DNA of 64,000 nt from Nannochloropsis oceanica. Taxonomy: Eukaryota > Sar > Eustigmatophyceae > Eustigmatales > Monodopsidaceae. This document shows positions 32,889-42,458 of the stretch, piece by piece. The stretch lies in NCBI GenBank assembly GCA_004519485.1, contig CP038113.1, positions 454,501 through 518,500 of the forward strand, given 5' to 3'. Under the pieces are notes generated by a model. It ran no database searches and had not been told where the DNA came from. It saw nothing but the letters and a program-made list of their open reading frames with translations. Numbering within the stretch: position 1 is the stretch's first letter; every line of letters starts with the position of its first letter. Both the position numbers and the translations under genes were made by a program.

Positions 32889-33635
32889 GGAATGGAAGGG
32901 AGAAACGGAGGGACGGATGACATAGATGATGATAAGGAGGATGATGCGGGAAGGAGAGAAAGGGGAAGGGAGGTTTGAGAGAGGATTCATAAGATGACGT
33001 GAACGACGACGACCACGACAAGGGCGAAGAAGAAAGCCTTTATTAGACAACCCGGGTTGGTTGAATCGGATGTCGGTAGTTTATTTGGGTGTAGTCGTGT
33101 TTCTTCTCTTTCTTCTGTTTCTTCCTTGGCTTCAGCTAGTATTCATCTCTCTCCTTTCCTTCTGTTACCTCTCGCTTCACCGCCCTTTTCTTTATTTCTT
33201 TTTCTTGGGGTGATAAGCAACGCTCGATTAAAATGCATGACACTCACATGTTTGCAGAGAGGGGGAAAGGCTGCAGGGGAAGGGGATAGGAGCGTCGGTC
33301 TTTCGTCCTAACATGGACACGTCCACTCATGTTTCATGTTTTCCCTTACTGGGGACGGTAGTGGGAGGGGGTCTAGGAGAGGGGAAAATATATTCGATGT
33401 AAAATGCAAAGCGGGCAGTGAGCACCCCGTTGATGGTGACATGAGAATAAATACACCGTTAAATAAGGGACATCCTGCCAGTACGCTCGCTCCCACACGT
33501 ACAGCATACAGACAAACCGAGAGTAAGAGAGAGGGCACAAGGCAAGCACCACCAAAAGTATAGATCCTTACTCTCCTACCACCCATCTTCCCTGATCTAT
33601 CTCAATTCGCACCAACAACAATAACAAGCCGTGCA
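32889..33635. other. Convergent intergenic region
   Basis: Between the ends of the plastid orphan and the fibrillin-like gene. I see no gene; 3' UTRs are likely. Confidence 0.35.
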
Positions 33636-36326
33636 TTAAGCCGTGCTCGGGTTCCCTCCCTTGGAGGCCTTTGCCCACCGACCGAATATTTTTCCACTCC
33701 CACTTTTCGCCCCTCCGACACCCCCTCGACCAGTCACCAACAACTCCTCCCCCTCGTCCTCCGTCATCTCCCCTCCCACCCTCCCATTCCCTTCCGCCTT
33801 CCCCCGCAGGAAAACGGCCAGTAAGGGGTCCGCCGAGACACCGGGTGTCCGCATCAACCGGCAAATCTTCAAGTGAGCACCCAAATAAGTGCACGTGTTC
33901 ATCAGTCTCGGTTCTTCCCCGGGCAAAGTAGCAGGAGCAGCCTTCTTCTTTCCAAAAGAAGGAAGCTTGGGTGCAACAAACGAAAAGAGCTTCCCAAGAG
34001 TAAAGCGCGGGCGGCCGCTCATTACCTCTACCGTCTTTCTCGGCGAATCCGCACTCATGGACACCACCGCCTTTTGTGTCCGCCTCAAGCGAGGGAACCA
34101 ATCAAAAAATTTGAAGATCGACCGGTACACGACGTTCTTACCCCCCGACTCCACCTTCGCACTCACACCCACCAAGAACCTCGCCAACATCCTCGGCAAC
34201 GAGAAGAATGGCGCGACCGGCGCGCTGCTATAGGCCAAATCCCAATTTCCCGCGGCCACCGCGGCACCCACTGTGGTGTCAGGCGTGGCTTGGTGCTCTC
34301 CAATCTTCTCCAAGACATTTATATAGTTCATGATAGCCTCTGAGGGACCTGCCAGAATTTCATCCACAAGTCGAGTTTCGACCAGGAGGACCTTATCCTC
34401 GAGGCTCATCTCTTTTTCCACGGAGCGGGTGCGATGCCATTCCTCCACGGCGGCCATTCTGCTGTCACGGAGGATATTTTCGACTGATGTCCGGTCGACT
34501 GGAGGCATGGGGTTGAGGTTCGCGTCGGCGGCACCCAGGAGGGATGGCGGAGAAGAGATGGTGGTGGAGGCGGCGGCAGAGGTGGGTTCGGTGGTAGACG
34601 GAGCCGAGGGAGGAGGAACGAGAAGGTCAGCTGCGGTGGTGATGACGGCCTTGGTGGTTGTGATTCTGCTCTTTGCCTTAGCTTGTTTCATGGCCTGCTG
34701 CACGGTGGTGGCGCTAGTGGGGGAAGAGACGGAGAGAACGTCGTCATCGACGACTATCACGCCGCGGGCCCGGTCTGCCCCAGTCGTCATCCGCTTAATG
34801 GTCTTGGGGGCTGAGGGGGAGGAAAGCTCCTCGATCACCTTCGCTGCTTCCTCGGCGGGCATCGACGGGATCTTCACCTTGAGAGCAGGCCCATTCACCT
34901 CCTTATCAACCGACGCGGCAGCAGCAGGAGGAGCAGGGGAGGCAGCGATTACAGCCTTATCTACCGATGCTGCTGCCGATACAGGGGAAGACGAAGGAGG
35001 AGGCATCTTTTGCTTGTGCAGCTGGAGACGTTGCTGGGCTTGGGCAAGAGCGGCCTCTGCCTTCTTCCTTCGGCGTTGTTCTTCCTCCCGTTCCTGGTCC
35101 CGACGCTTGCGAGGAGGGATGCCTCCCGGAGCACCACCCATCTTGGTGGCCCAGCTCGGTGTCGTGGCCTTTGACGCAGTACCAGTCGTGAGGGGAGTGA
35201 GCTTCACAGGTGCAGGTACCATTGGCGGTGCGGCCTCCACCCTCTTGAGCTGCTGCTGTGGTCGGCGGGTGGTAGCAGTAGCAGCACTTGAGGAGCGGGG
35301 ATTGCGTTCGTCCACCCACCGTTGACTGCGACCCTTCGTGACTTGCGGTCGGCGTCGAGGAGTCTCCTCCTCACAGAACCCAGTGGTCACCGATTCGGAC
35401 GCAGGTTCGACGACAGGTACAGAAGGTGAAGCAGCGACAACATCAGGAACAGCAGGGGAAGGAGAAGCAACGACTGGAGCAGATTTCTCCTTCGCTGCTG
35501 CTGGTGCTGCTGGTGCTGCTGCCGCCGCCGGACGTTCAACCACTGAGGATGAGGCCATGGTAGAGCCAGGCGTGAACGCTGAAGCCACATTTTCTTGATT
35601 TTGTTGTCGGGTATCATCCGTGGCTGTGGACAGGCTATCGCTGGCAGCATTGGCTAGCTTGACACCTTCACCGAGAGCTTCCGTTAGGGAAGCCTGCATC
35701 GCCTCGGCGCTTGACTGGGCCTTACTAAAAATATCTTTGGTGCTGCTGCTAATCATCGCAATCTCTTTGTTAATCATCGCTGTGATATTGTTTTCATCGT
35801 TCCTCCTGCTGCTGCTGCTGCTGCCGCTGCTACTGCCGCCCGGCTGTACAACCCTGCCATTTTCGTCCGTCATCGCTTTACTGTGCGACCCGAACCCCTC
35901 CAATGTATGCTCCAAGGCATTCAAAAAATACATCGGGTCAGCATCGGCGTCCTTCTCGTCATATGGCAGCATCTCGTGGATACGATCGTCTAACTCCCAA
36001 ATAGCATCGCGCACGGCTGCTCGCAATTCGTCCCCAGCGACAGCTAACTCGTTGTCCTTCTTCCTTCGGTTGTGGTATTGGACCGAGGTCATGCCATCGT
36101 CCATCGACCCCTCATCTGCACCTTCCGGCGCATTGGGGATGCGATCGAACCAATCGGCCTTGACATGGATAGGGGCAAGGCGAGTAGTGGAGGTGGTTGT
36201 GGAGATGATCGCCGGGCTGGTCGTCGTGGAGCAAGACTTGGGGAGTCGGGAGCCCGGCAGAACGAAAGCCACCACTCCGGCCGCATGCCACGAAGTCGCA
36301 GCGAAGAGTGCGAGGCGAGTCTTCAT
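33636..36326 (-). CDS. Plastid lipid-associated protein (fibrillin)-like, long disordered N-terminus
   Basis: An 896-residue single-exon protein. It starts with a signal peptide and plastid junction, LALFAATSWHAAGVVAFVLP. Residues about 30-590 are Ser/Ala/Pro/Thr-rich with Lys/Arg/Glu patches and are probably disordered. The C-terminal third is folded. It has LVDEILAGPSEAIMNYINVL, then GNWDLAYSSAPVAPFFSLPR, and near the end CTYLGAHLKICRLM with LLAVFLR. The W-x-L-x-Y-S-S entry and the T-Y-L-x-x-x-L-(K/R)-I-x-R ... V-F-(V/L)-x-R exit resemble the PAP/fibrillin domain. That is a lipocalin-like fold found on thylakoids and plastoglobules. I infer a plastid lipid-binding role. The match rests on those two ends of the domain only. 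Confidence 0.55.
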   Translation of the reverse strand: MKTRLALFAATSWHAAGVVAFVLPGSRLPKSCSTTTSPAIISTTTSTTRLAPIHVKADWFDRIPNAPEGADEGSMDDGMTSVQYHNRRKKDNELAVAGDELRAAVRDAIWELDDRIHEMLPYDEKDADADPMYFLNALEHTLEGFGSHSKAMTDENGRVVQPGGSSSGSSSSSRRNDENNITAMINKEIAMISSSTKDIFSKAQSSAEAMQASLTEALGEGVKLANAASDSLSTATDDTRQQNQENVASAFTPGSTMASSSVVERPAAAAAPAAPAAAKEKSAPVVASPSPAVPDVVAASPSVPVVEPASESVTTGFCEEETPRRRPQVTKGRSQRWVDERNPRSSSAATATTRRPQQQLKRVEAAPPMVPAPVKLTPLTTGTASKATTPSWATKMGGAPGGIPPRKRRDQEREEEQRRRKKAEAALAQAQQRLQLHKQKMPPPSSSPVSAAASVDKAVIAASPAPPAAAASVDKEVNGPALKVKIPSMPAEEAAKVIEELSSPSAPKTIKRMTTGADRARGVIVVDDDVLSVSSPTSATTVQQAMKQAKAKSRITTTKAVITTAADLLVPPPSAPSTTEPTSAAASTTISSPPSLLGAADANLNPMPPVDRTSVENILRDSRMAAVEEWHRTRSVEKEMSLEDKVLLVETRLVDEILAGPSEAIMNYINVLEKIGEHQATPDTTVGAAVAAGNWDLAYSSAPVAPFFSLPRMLARFLVGVSAKVESGGKNVVYRSIFKFFDWFPRLRRTQKAVVSMSADSPRKTVEVMSGRPRFTLGKLFSFVAPKLPSFGKKKAAPATLPGEEPRLMNTCTYLGAHLKICRLMRTPGVSADPLLAVFLRGKAEGNGRVGGEMTEDEGEELLVTGRGGVGGAKSGSGKIFGRWAKASKGGNPSTA

Positions 36327-36913
36327 TCTGTCGTTACGTCAAGTTTGGGGGGAGGGGATGAGTGCGTGGGCGTGGCATCACACGGAAGAAGCACACGGTA
36401 AGACCTGGTCCGGCTTGGGCTGGTTGCACGAAGAACAATGGTCGTGGAATGGTCAATAAAGGCGCCCATCGGTTCGCTCTGGGCCTAGAGAGCTCCGGTA
36501 CATTAAGCCACAAGCCCATTGGGCACATCCTCGTGCCTCGTGATGGAATGGTTGAAATATATCGGGTACTATGGCAAGTGGAACAAAGTAGAAACACAGA
36601 AAACCGCGAGATCTATAGTAATAGGAAAGACTGGAAGAAGAGAGTAAATGAAGGAAAATCATGGCCTCATGCACGACCATGGGCATTCAATTCTCGTGGA
36701 AACGTTACGCATATTGGTGGAGGAATATTAGGCGTAGATGCCAGACATGCCGAGGCCTCCCAATTCCCACGTTCTTGTAGAGGAGTCTTCTTGATATGCC
36801 TCGTCTCACCGTTGCCGCCTGCACTTGGCGATCACATTCCACGCTCAGCCTCTCAGAATACATGATACCATACGCATAACCATAGGGCCCTCGACATCAC
36901 CCAAGCGCCTATA
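36327..36913. other. Head-to-head promoter region
   Basis: A 587-base gap between two divergently transcribed genes (fibrillin-like and MRG15-like), so a shared or bidirectional promoter is possible. Open frames here have no family features. Confidence 0.4.
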
Positions 36914-38415
36914 ATGCCACGCCGTGCTGCCGCCGCTGTGGTGGCTGAAGCTCCCGCCGTCAGTACCAAGAAAAAGGAAGGAAATACAGCCACGACAGGC
37001 GCCGCCGCTGAGGCCCCTCCCACAGGCCCTGTGGCGTCTGTCTCTGACACTACTACCAAGAAAAGCGGCGTGGAAGAAGAGGTGGAGGACATTTTTGAGG
37101 AGGATGAGACGATACTGGCGAAAGATAGCGGGCAATTGTACGAGGCCAAGGTCCTAAAGGTTCAAGAAAGGAAGAAGGGGAACGCGCCGCAGTACTTCAT
37201 TCATTACCTTGGGTGGAAGAGCAAGTGGGATAAATGGGTTGGGAGCGATGCGTTGCTCAAAAAGAATGAGATCAACATCAAGTTGCAAGCACAGCTGAAG
37301 CAGGCGGCGAAAAAGCGGCCGGGAGCAGGAGGGAGTGGAGGGGAAGAAGGAGAGGAGGGTGGTAAGTCCGAAGACCACAGCAAGCGGGGGAAGAAGGAGA
37401 GAGGAGGAGTGGGGGAAGGGCCCACGATGCCTATTGATCCAGACGTGGAGCCAATGACAGAGAGGGCGAATGACCCCCAGGTAACTTGAAATGGCAGCTT
37501 TCTGGTCTCTCTCTTGTTCTTTCCGTCTCTTTCTTTTCCTTCCGATGCATGTTTCTGATCATGATTCATTCACGCGCTCTCCCCACCTGGTTAAGGTTAA
37601 GCTTGCGATGCCGTTTACGTTGAAGAAGCAATTGGTAGATGACTGGGAGATGGTTACACGGTAGGTTGCGGGGAAGGGAGGGAGGGAAGGAAGGAGGGAG
37701 GGGAGGGAGGGTTGTCTGAGTTCTTGCCTTGCCTCTCTCCGTCTCCTTCATCCTGTCTTCAACCTCGACTGTCTTTCACCCCTCCCTCCTTCCTTCCCTC
37801 TCCCAACCCCTCACGTCTTTCAGGGAGCCTCGCCAACTCGTACCCCTCCCCCGCACCCCGTCCGCGGCTGACGTTCTGGCCTCTTTTCTCGCGCAAAAAA
37901 AAGAAAAAGGAAGTACTTCCGCGTTGCAACTCCGTCGCTTCGAAGAGCTGCTGGATGGCCTGCGGGTGTATTTTGACAGAGCCCTCCCCCTGATCCTCCT
38001 TTATCGACACGAGCGTTCTCAGTACGATCAGTTCTTCTCTTCCTCCTCCTCGACATCCCTTCCTCCTCCTGCTCTTTCTGCTGCTGCCTCCTCCACCTCC
38101 TCCTTGCCAACCACCATAAACAGCAATGCCAGCAGCAGCATCAGCAGCAGCAGTAGCAGTAGTAATAGCAGTAAGAGACCCTCAGATATTTACGGCGCCG
38201 AGCATCTGCTCAGGCTGTTTGTGCGACTGCCCCATCTGCTAGCCCTAGCTCCCATGGCACCCGCGGAGTTGACGCAAGTCCAGGCCAGGCTGGGAGAGAT
38301 TTTGAAGTTCCTACAGAAGCAGCACGGCGACGTATTTTTGACAAATTACGGGAGGAAGGAGGAGGAGGAGGGGGAGGGAGGGAAGGACGGAGGAAAGGCG
38401 GCTGTGAAGGAGTAG
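36914..38415 (+). CDS. MORF4L1: MRG15/Eaf3-like chromodomain protein
   Basis: Exons 36914-37480, 37596-37660 and 37824-38415, giving 407 residues. An Ala/Thr-rich N-terminus precedes a chromo-barrel: GQLYEAKVLKVQE, then YFIHYLGWKSKWDKWVGSDA, with the aromatic residues of MRG15-type chromodomains. A basic/acidic linker follows. The MRG domain begins with VKLAMPFTLKKQLVDDWEMV and continues through FEELLDGLRVYFDRALPLIL, LYRHERSQYDQ, YGAEHLLRLFVRLPHLLA and GEILKFLQKQHGDVFLTNY. MRG15/Eaf3 reads methylated H3K36 and serves NuA4-type acetyltransferase and Rpd3S-type deacetylase complexes. A Ser-rich loop coded by triplet repeats interrupts the MRG domain. The window also holds RuvB-like 2, another NuA4/INO80-class subunit, about 25 kb away. 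Confidence 0.86.
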
Positions 38416-39749
38416 TTGGAGGAGGGAGGGAGGGAGTCAGGGAGGGAAGGAGGGAGGGAAGAAAGGAGGATCGGAGAAGATTCTGACTGGTCGTGTAGTG
38501 TTATATATGAAAAGGATATGGTGGATGGATGATGGTATGTCCTTCCGATCTAGACTGAGAACCGAAGACAAGGATGGAGGAGGCTTAAGGGCAACTCGAC
38601 ATACAAAACTTCTCGATAGGAGGAGCTCGTCAGTGAGAGCATTAGAGAGAAAGAGAGAGAGAGAGTGAGAAAGAGTGAGTCAGTGAGAGCGAAAGGGATG
38701 GTGGTCGAGAAGATATGAAGCAGAAGCAGCTGTAATAGCTGTAGTTAAATCATAGGGATACATTCATCCACAGAGAAGGAGATAACAAGGAAGTGTGGAA
38801 TTAGAAGAGGCGATTATTTAAGAGGCGAAGTCAATTAAAACAACCGGGAGAATGTTCTCGAAGGAGATGATGCTTAAGGAGTTGATGAGAAATCGAGAAA
38901 CCGCAAGTTGTTGGAGTCCAATGGAATGCTTGGGATGACAGATTTCTTCTTCTTCTTCTTGTTCTTCCTCTGTCTCTTTCCGGTGATTGTTTGTTGAGGT
39001 CCTTGCTTCTTACTGCTGCTGATGCTGCTGCCTGCCAGCTGCAGTGAATATTATCATCTGTATGACTGGTTTCCCTCTGGGCTGCTGACGCTGTCGCTGA
39101 TCTCTTTCCACACTCATGTTATTTCACTCCCTCTTTCACACATCTCCACATTGTCATTGGACTCCAGCTCTTCCTCCTCATACTTATCTTCCTCTTCTCC
39201 TCCCTTTTTCTCATGTTCGTGTCTAGAGACCTCCCCCCAGCCTTCGCTCCCTCAATCTCTCCCTTCACCCCTCCCTTCTTCCTTATTTCTGATTGCTTGC
39301 TTGGTTTTTAGAAACGCGACGACCCATATGTTACATCTGTTCTTTTCTCCAGCTGAATAAATAGAATTAGTAGTAATTAAAACTTCGATCTCCATTTCTT
39401 CAATGCCTTTACTCTCAAGGGGAAGGGAGTGGCATTCCCCCCCTCTCTCCCTCTCTCCCGCCTTCCCTCCTCCATGTGGTATGTGCCTTCTGCACATGAG
39501 CAATTCCAACCTACAGAACCCTCTTTCTGCTCGCTACAGTTCCGCCTTCCCTTCCTCAACCCTTCCCTCTTTGCCAGGGTTAAAGAGAGAGAGGAAAATC
39601 CTCGAAGGACGACACACACATACTGCGTGCAACCAGCCTCCCCCGCACACGTCATCACCCGGGCCACTTCACAAATTTAACTCCCACTGGCCACAGACCC
39701 CTCCCTCCTTCCCTCATTCCTTCCCTCTTCTCCTTCTTCGATTTCAATT
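38416..39749. other. 1.3-kb intergenic region
   Basis: Between converging genes. It contains GA-rich runs near 38640-38680, CTT runs near 38945 and long pyrimidine-rich stretches. No gene is recognisable; open frames are Ser/Leu/Pro-rich by-products of composition. Confidence 0.4.
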
Positions 39750-40582
39750 TTAGTAGTTGTTGTTGTTCCCGCCATACCCACCTCCACGGGTGTTGGGGTA
39801 GGTTTTCCTGATAGCCGGGCGAATCTTCAAGGGGCGGCCACCAAGCTCCATCCCGTCCAATCGCTCGAGAGCGTAAGTAGCAGACAAGGGCTCAGTGAAC
39901 AACACGAAGCCGTAACCCTTGCTGCGGCCCGTCTCTTTGTCGAGAATAATCTTGACGTTGACGACTTGCCCGGCTTGGGCGGCGAAGGCCTCGAGTTCCT
40001 CGGTGGAGGTGTCGAACGGGAGGTTGGACACCATGATCTGAGGGAGGCGGGAGGGAGGGAGGAAGGAAGAAAGGTAGGAATAGAGATGAATAGGGGTAAC
40101 TGGCATCTCAGAACAAAAATCTTCTGGTAAGTGAAGGAGAACGAGAGGGAGGAGTGAGGTTGAACGTGTGCGGTGGAGGAACAAAGCACGACGGGTGAGA
40201 GTCATGGCTACGTCAGAACGGAAGTGAGGAGAACAATGCACTCCACACCCTACAGATCAGCGCAAGAATGGGGGCACATACACTGCATTCCCGTATCCTA
40301 GCACATCTGCCTCGATTTTCTGACTGTGTGTTTTCCCCTCACTCCCCTCCTCTCCCTCTCCACCACCCGCTCGCGTACGAAGACGAGACATACCTGGGTG
40401 GGGTTGGGCTCGCCCTCGATGTTCTCGCGCATGGAATTGATGATGCCGATGCTCTTGCTACGGCCCGTGGAGGAGGACTGCCCGACCTTCATGTTGGTGG
40501 GCATGCGACAAGGCATGGGGAGGAAGGCATGGACGGAGGCCAGGGCCATAAGGAAGGCGCAGGTGATGGTGATCTTGAACAT
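39750..40582 (-). CDS. Plastid-targeted single-RRM RNA-binding protein
   Basis: Two exons, 40582-40394 and 40037-39750, phase 0, giving 158 residues. Exon 1 encodes a signal peptide with plastid junction (ITITCAFLMALASVHAFLP) and a short transit region. Exon 2 encodes one RRM: IMVSNLPFDTSTEELEAFA (RNP2 in strand 1), then KETGRSKGYGFVLF (RNP1, KGYGFV-F) and LERLDGMELGGRPLKIRPA. The tail is Gly/Asn-rich, GGGYGGNNNNY. It resembles the small glycine-rich RNA-binding proteins and the chloroplast RNPs of plants that stabilise, edit or process plastid transcripts. With only one RRM it may work as an RNA chaperone. The protein is about half the size of plant cpRNPs, which have two RRMs. Confidence 0.8.
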
Positions 40583-42333
40583 GGTTGACTGACGGGAGGT
40601 GAAGTGGGTCTGTGTGTGGTAATACGGAGGAAAACAAGCGCGATAGAGGTGTGAATGTGGGGCAGGGCCATGCAATGTCTAGTGGTCACTTGGGCGGATG
40701 GCCCACGACCAACGCAGCAGAATCTCATCAACAGCAGCAACTTGGAGGAGAGATGGGGAGTATCCACACGCACGACAACCCGTCGCGGCCAGAGACAGAG
40801 AGACCAGGCAAACACAAAAAAACCGTCCAATCCTTGGCCATGACCAAAGAGCTCTTGCTTGGGCGGTGGCACGCAAGTCTTTTACGTATCCTTCCCAACA
40901 GCAACAAGGAGCAAGGAGAAGGGAGATACAACACACGGCCTTACTTCTCTCCCCTTCCTGACCACACAGAGGAGCGAGCAGCAGCAGGCGAAGTTGAAGA
41001 ACAGTGCAAGCGAAAGCACTTCCTCGGCCCAAATACTCCTGCGTTTTTTTTAAGTCTGGCTCGGGTTGCAAAAAGAATGGGCTGTGTAATAGTCCTTGTA
41101 TTATGTTATTAATGTGTGCTTGTGTTTTCTTCCTCGGGGTCTGACCAATAATCGACTTGGTATGTCATAGTTTTTTTCGAGTGCCTTCTGGGAGGCGTTC
41201 TCTATAAAGCAGGCCGGCATAGTACCATGCAGAGCACCACAACCTCATGGACAGGGCACTCAAATCTTGAGCACTTGACGATTTTGGGGAATGAAAGGCT
41301 CTGACTAATGTGTTCTAGTGATCACACCACATAGGGGTATGTTCTGATATGCTCATCAGCCCGGCTTCTCTAAATTTGCCCCAAATCCCAATTAAACTTC
41401 TCCTGGTGAATGCATCCTCTCTCTGGTTGATACGTACATGCTTTATCAAAGTCAAGATTCCTTTACCATAAACATCCTCCTCATTCCTTGATGATGGTGG
41501 CCTTGGTTGGCGTCGCCTTCCGGGTGCTTCCAGGTCTCTCTTTGGTCGTCGTAAAACTTCTTACACGACATGCGGAAACCTCTCCTAGAATAAGTGCTTA
41601 CAAGGGGATTCGGACAGGTTAATCTCTTGTGTCACAACAACAACCATGAGCCAGAAGCAAAAGAAATGTTCGAAGCAGGATTCAACAGATAAACACGTCA
41701 AATACGTGTTTTCTGCCCCTTTCCTCTATTTTCCTTACTCGCATCCACTGCAAAGTCAAACAAGAATCAAAGAGCCTGTTCTTCCTGTCAATCTTTGTTT
41801 TTCCTTCGTTACCTCGCCTGCCGCTCTCTATTTTCGCTTCAAACATCTCTCCTCCGATCTCCCTAAGCTGCACATTGCTCGATCCATGCCTCACTTACGC
41901 ACTCTTTTACGTTTTCGGTAGTTGATTGGAGATTTCGTTTTGGCGATCTTTTCCTCCCTTTTTCTGAGTATAAATTATCCTTCATTCAAGACATAGTGGG
42001 TTAGACAAGGTAAAAAGAGAGAAGAATAGACTGCAGCTCACAGGCCGTACTTTTCGCGCACTTTTTGATTCGCCGCACAGCATCACAAACGCTGCGTATG
42101 TTAGTTTCAATGGATCTCAAAGCACCTACCACTTGGGGCCAGCACTCAAAGATCCAAAAAGTGTCCTCGAGTCCTGGCAGCTGCCTCCCCTACAATGTCC
42201 CTTCTATTTGAACTCTTCTTGCCTAAACCTTCATTCTCTTCGCTTGTTTTCCTTAGTTTATCATCTTCAAAAAAAAGTGCGAAAAGAATGCGTTTATTCC
42301 TCACCCTTATATAGAATCACAATACATACTCCC

Positions 42334-42371
<38 letters not shown>

Positions 42372-42458
42372 GCTGCAGCTACTGTCGCTGTCGCGATTGC
42401 TGGTGGTATAGTTTTAACCTCGTAGACTAATCATCTCCTTCCCTTCTTTCCCTCCTCC
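40583..42458. other. 1.9-kb intergenic region
   Basis: I see no gene on either strand. A (CT)15 microsatellite lies at 42340-42369. The first few hundred bases are upstream of the RRM gene and probably contain its promoter; the last part is the sulfite reductase 3' flank. Confidence 0.4.
42340..42369. repeat. (CT)15 microsatellite
   Basis: Perfect CT dinucleotide repeat downstream of the sulfite reductase gene. Confidence 0.95.

Noticed and set aside
34330-35325. 331-codon plus-strand open frame
   Set aside because: Antisense shadow of the fibrillin-like gene, whose signal peptide and domain ends support the minus strand.
36362-36865. 167-codon open frame between two divergent genes
   Set aside because: No recognisable domain; it overlaps the likely shared promoter and stops just before the MRG15-like start.
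40612-41112. 166-codon plus-strand frame upstream of the RRM gene
   Set aside because: No family resemblance and no splice-linked partner exons; probably chance.
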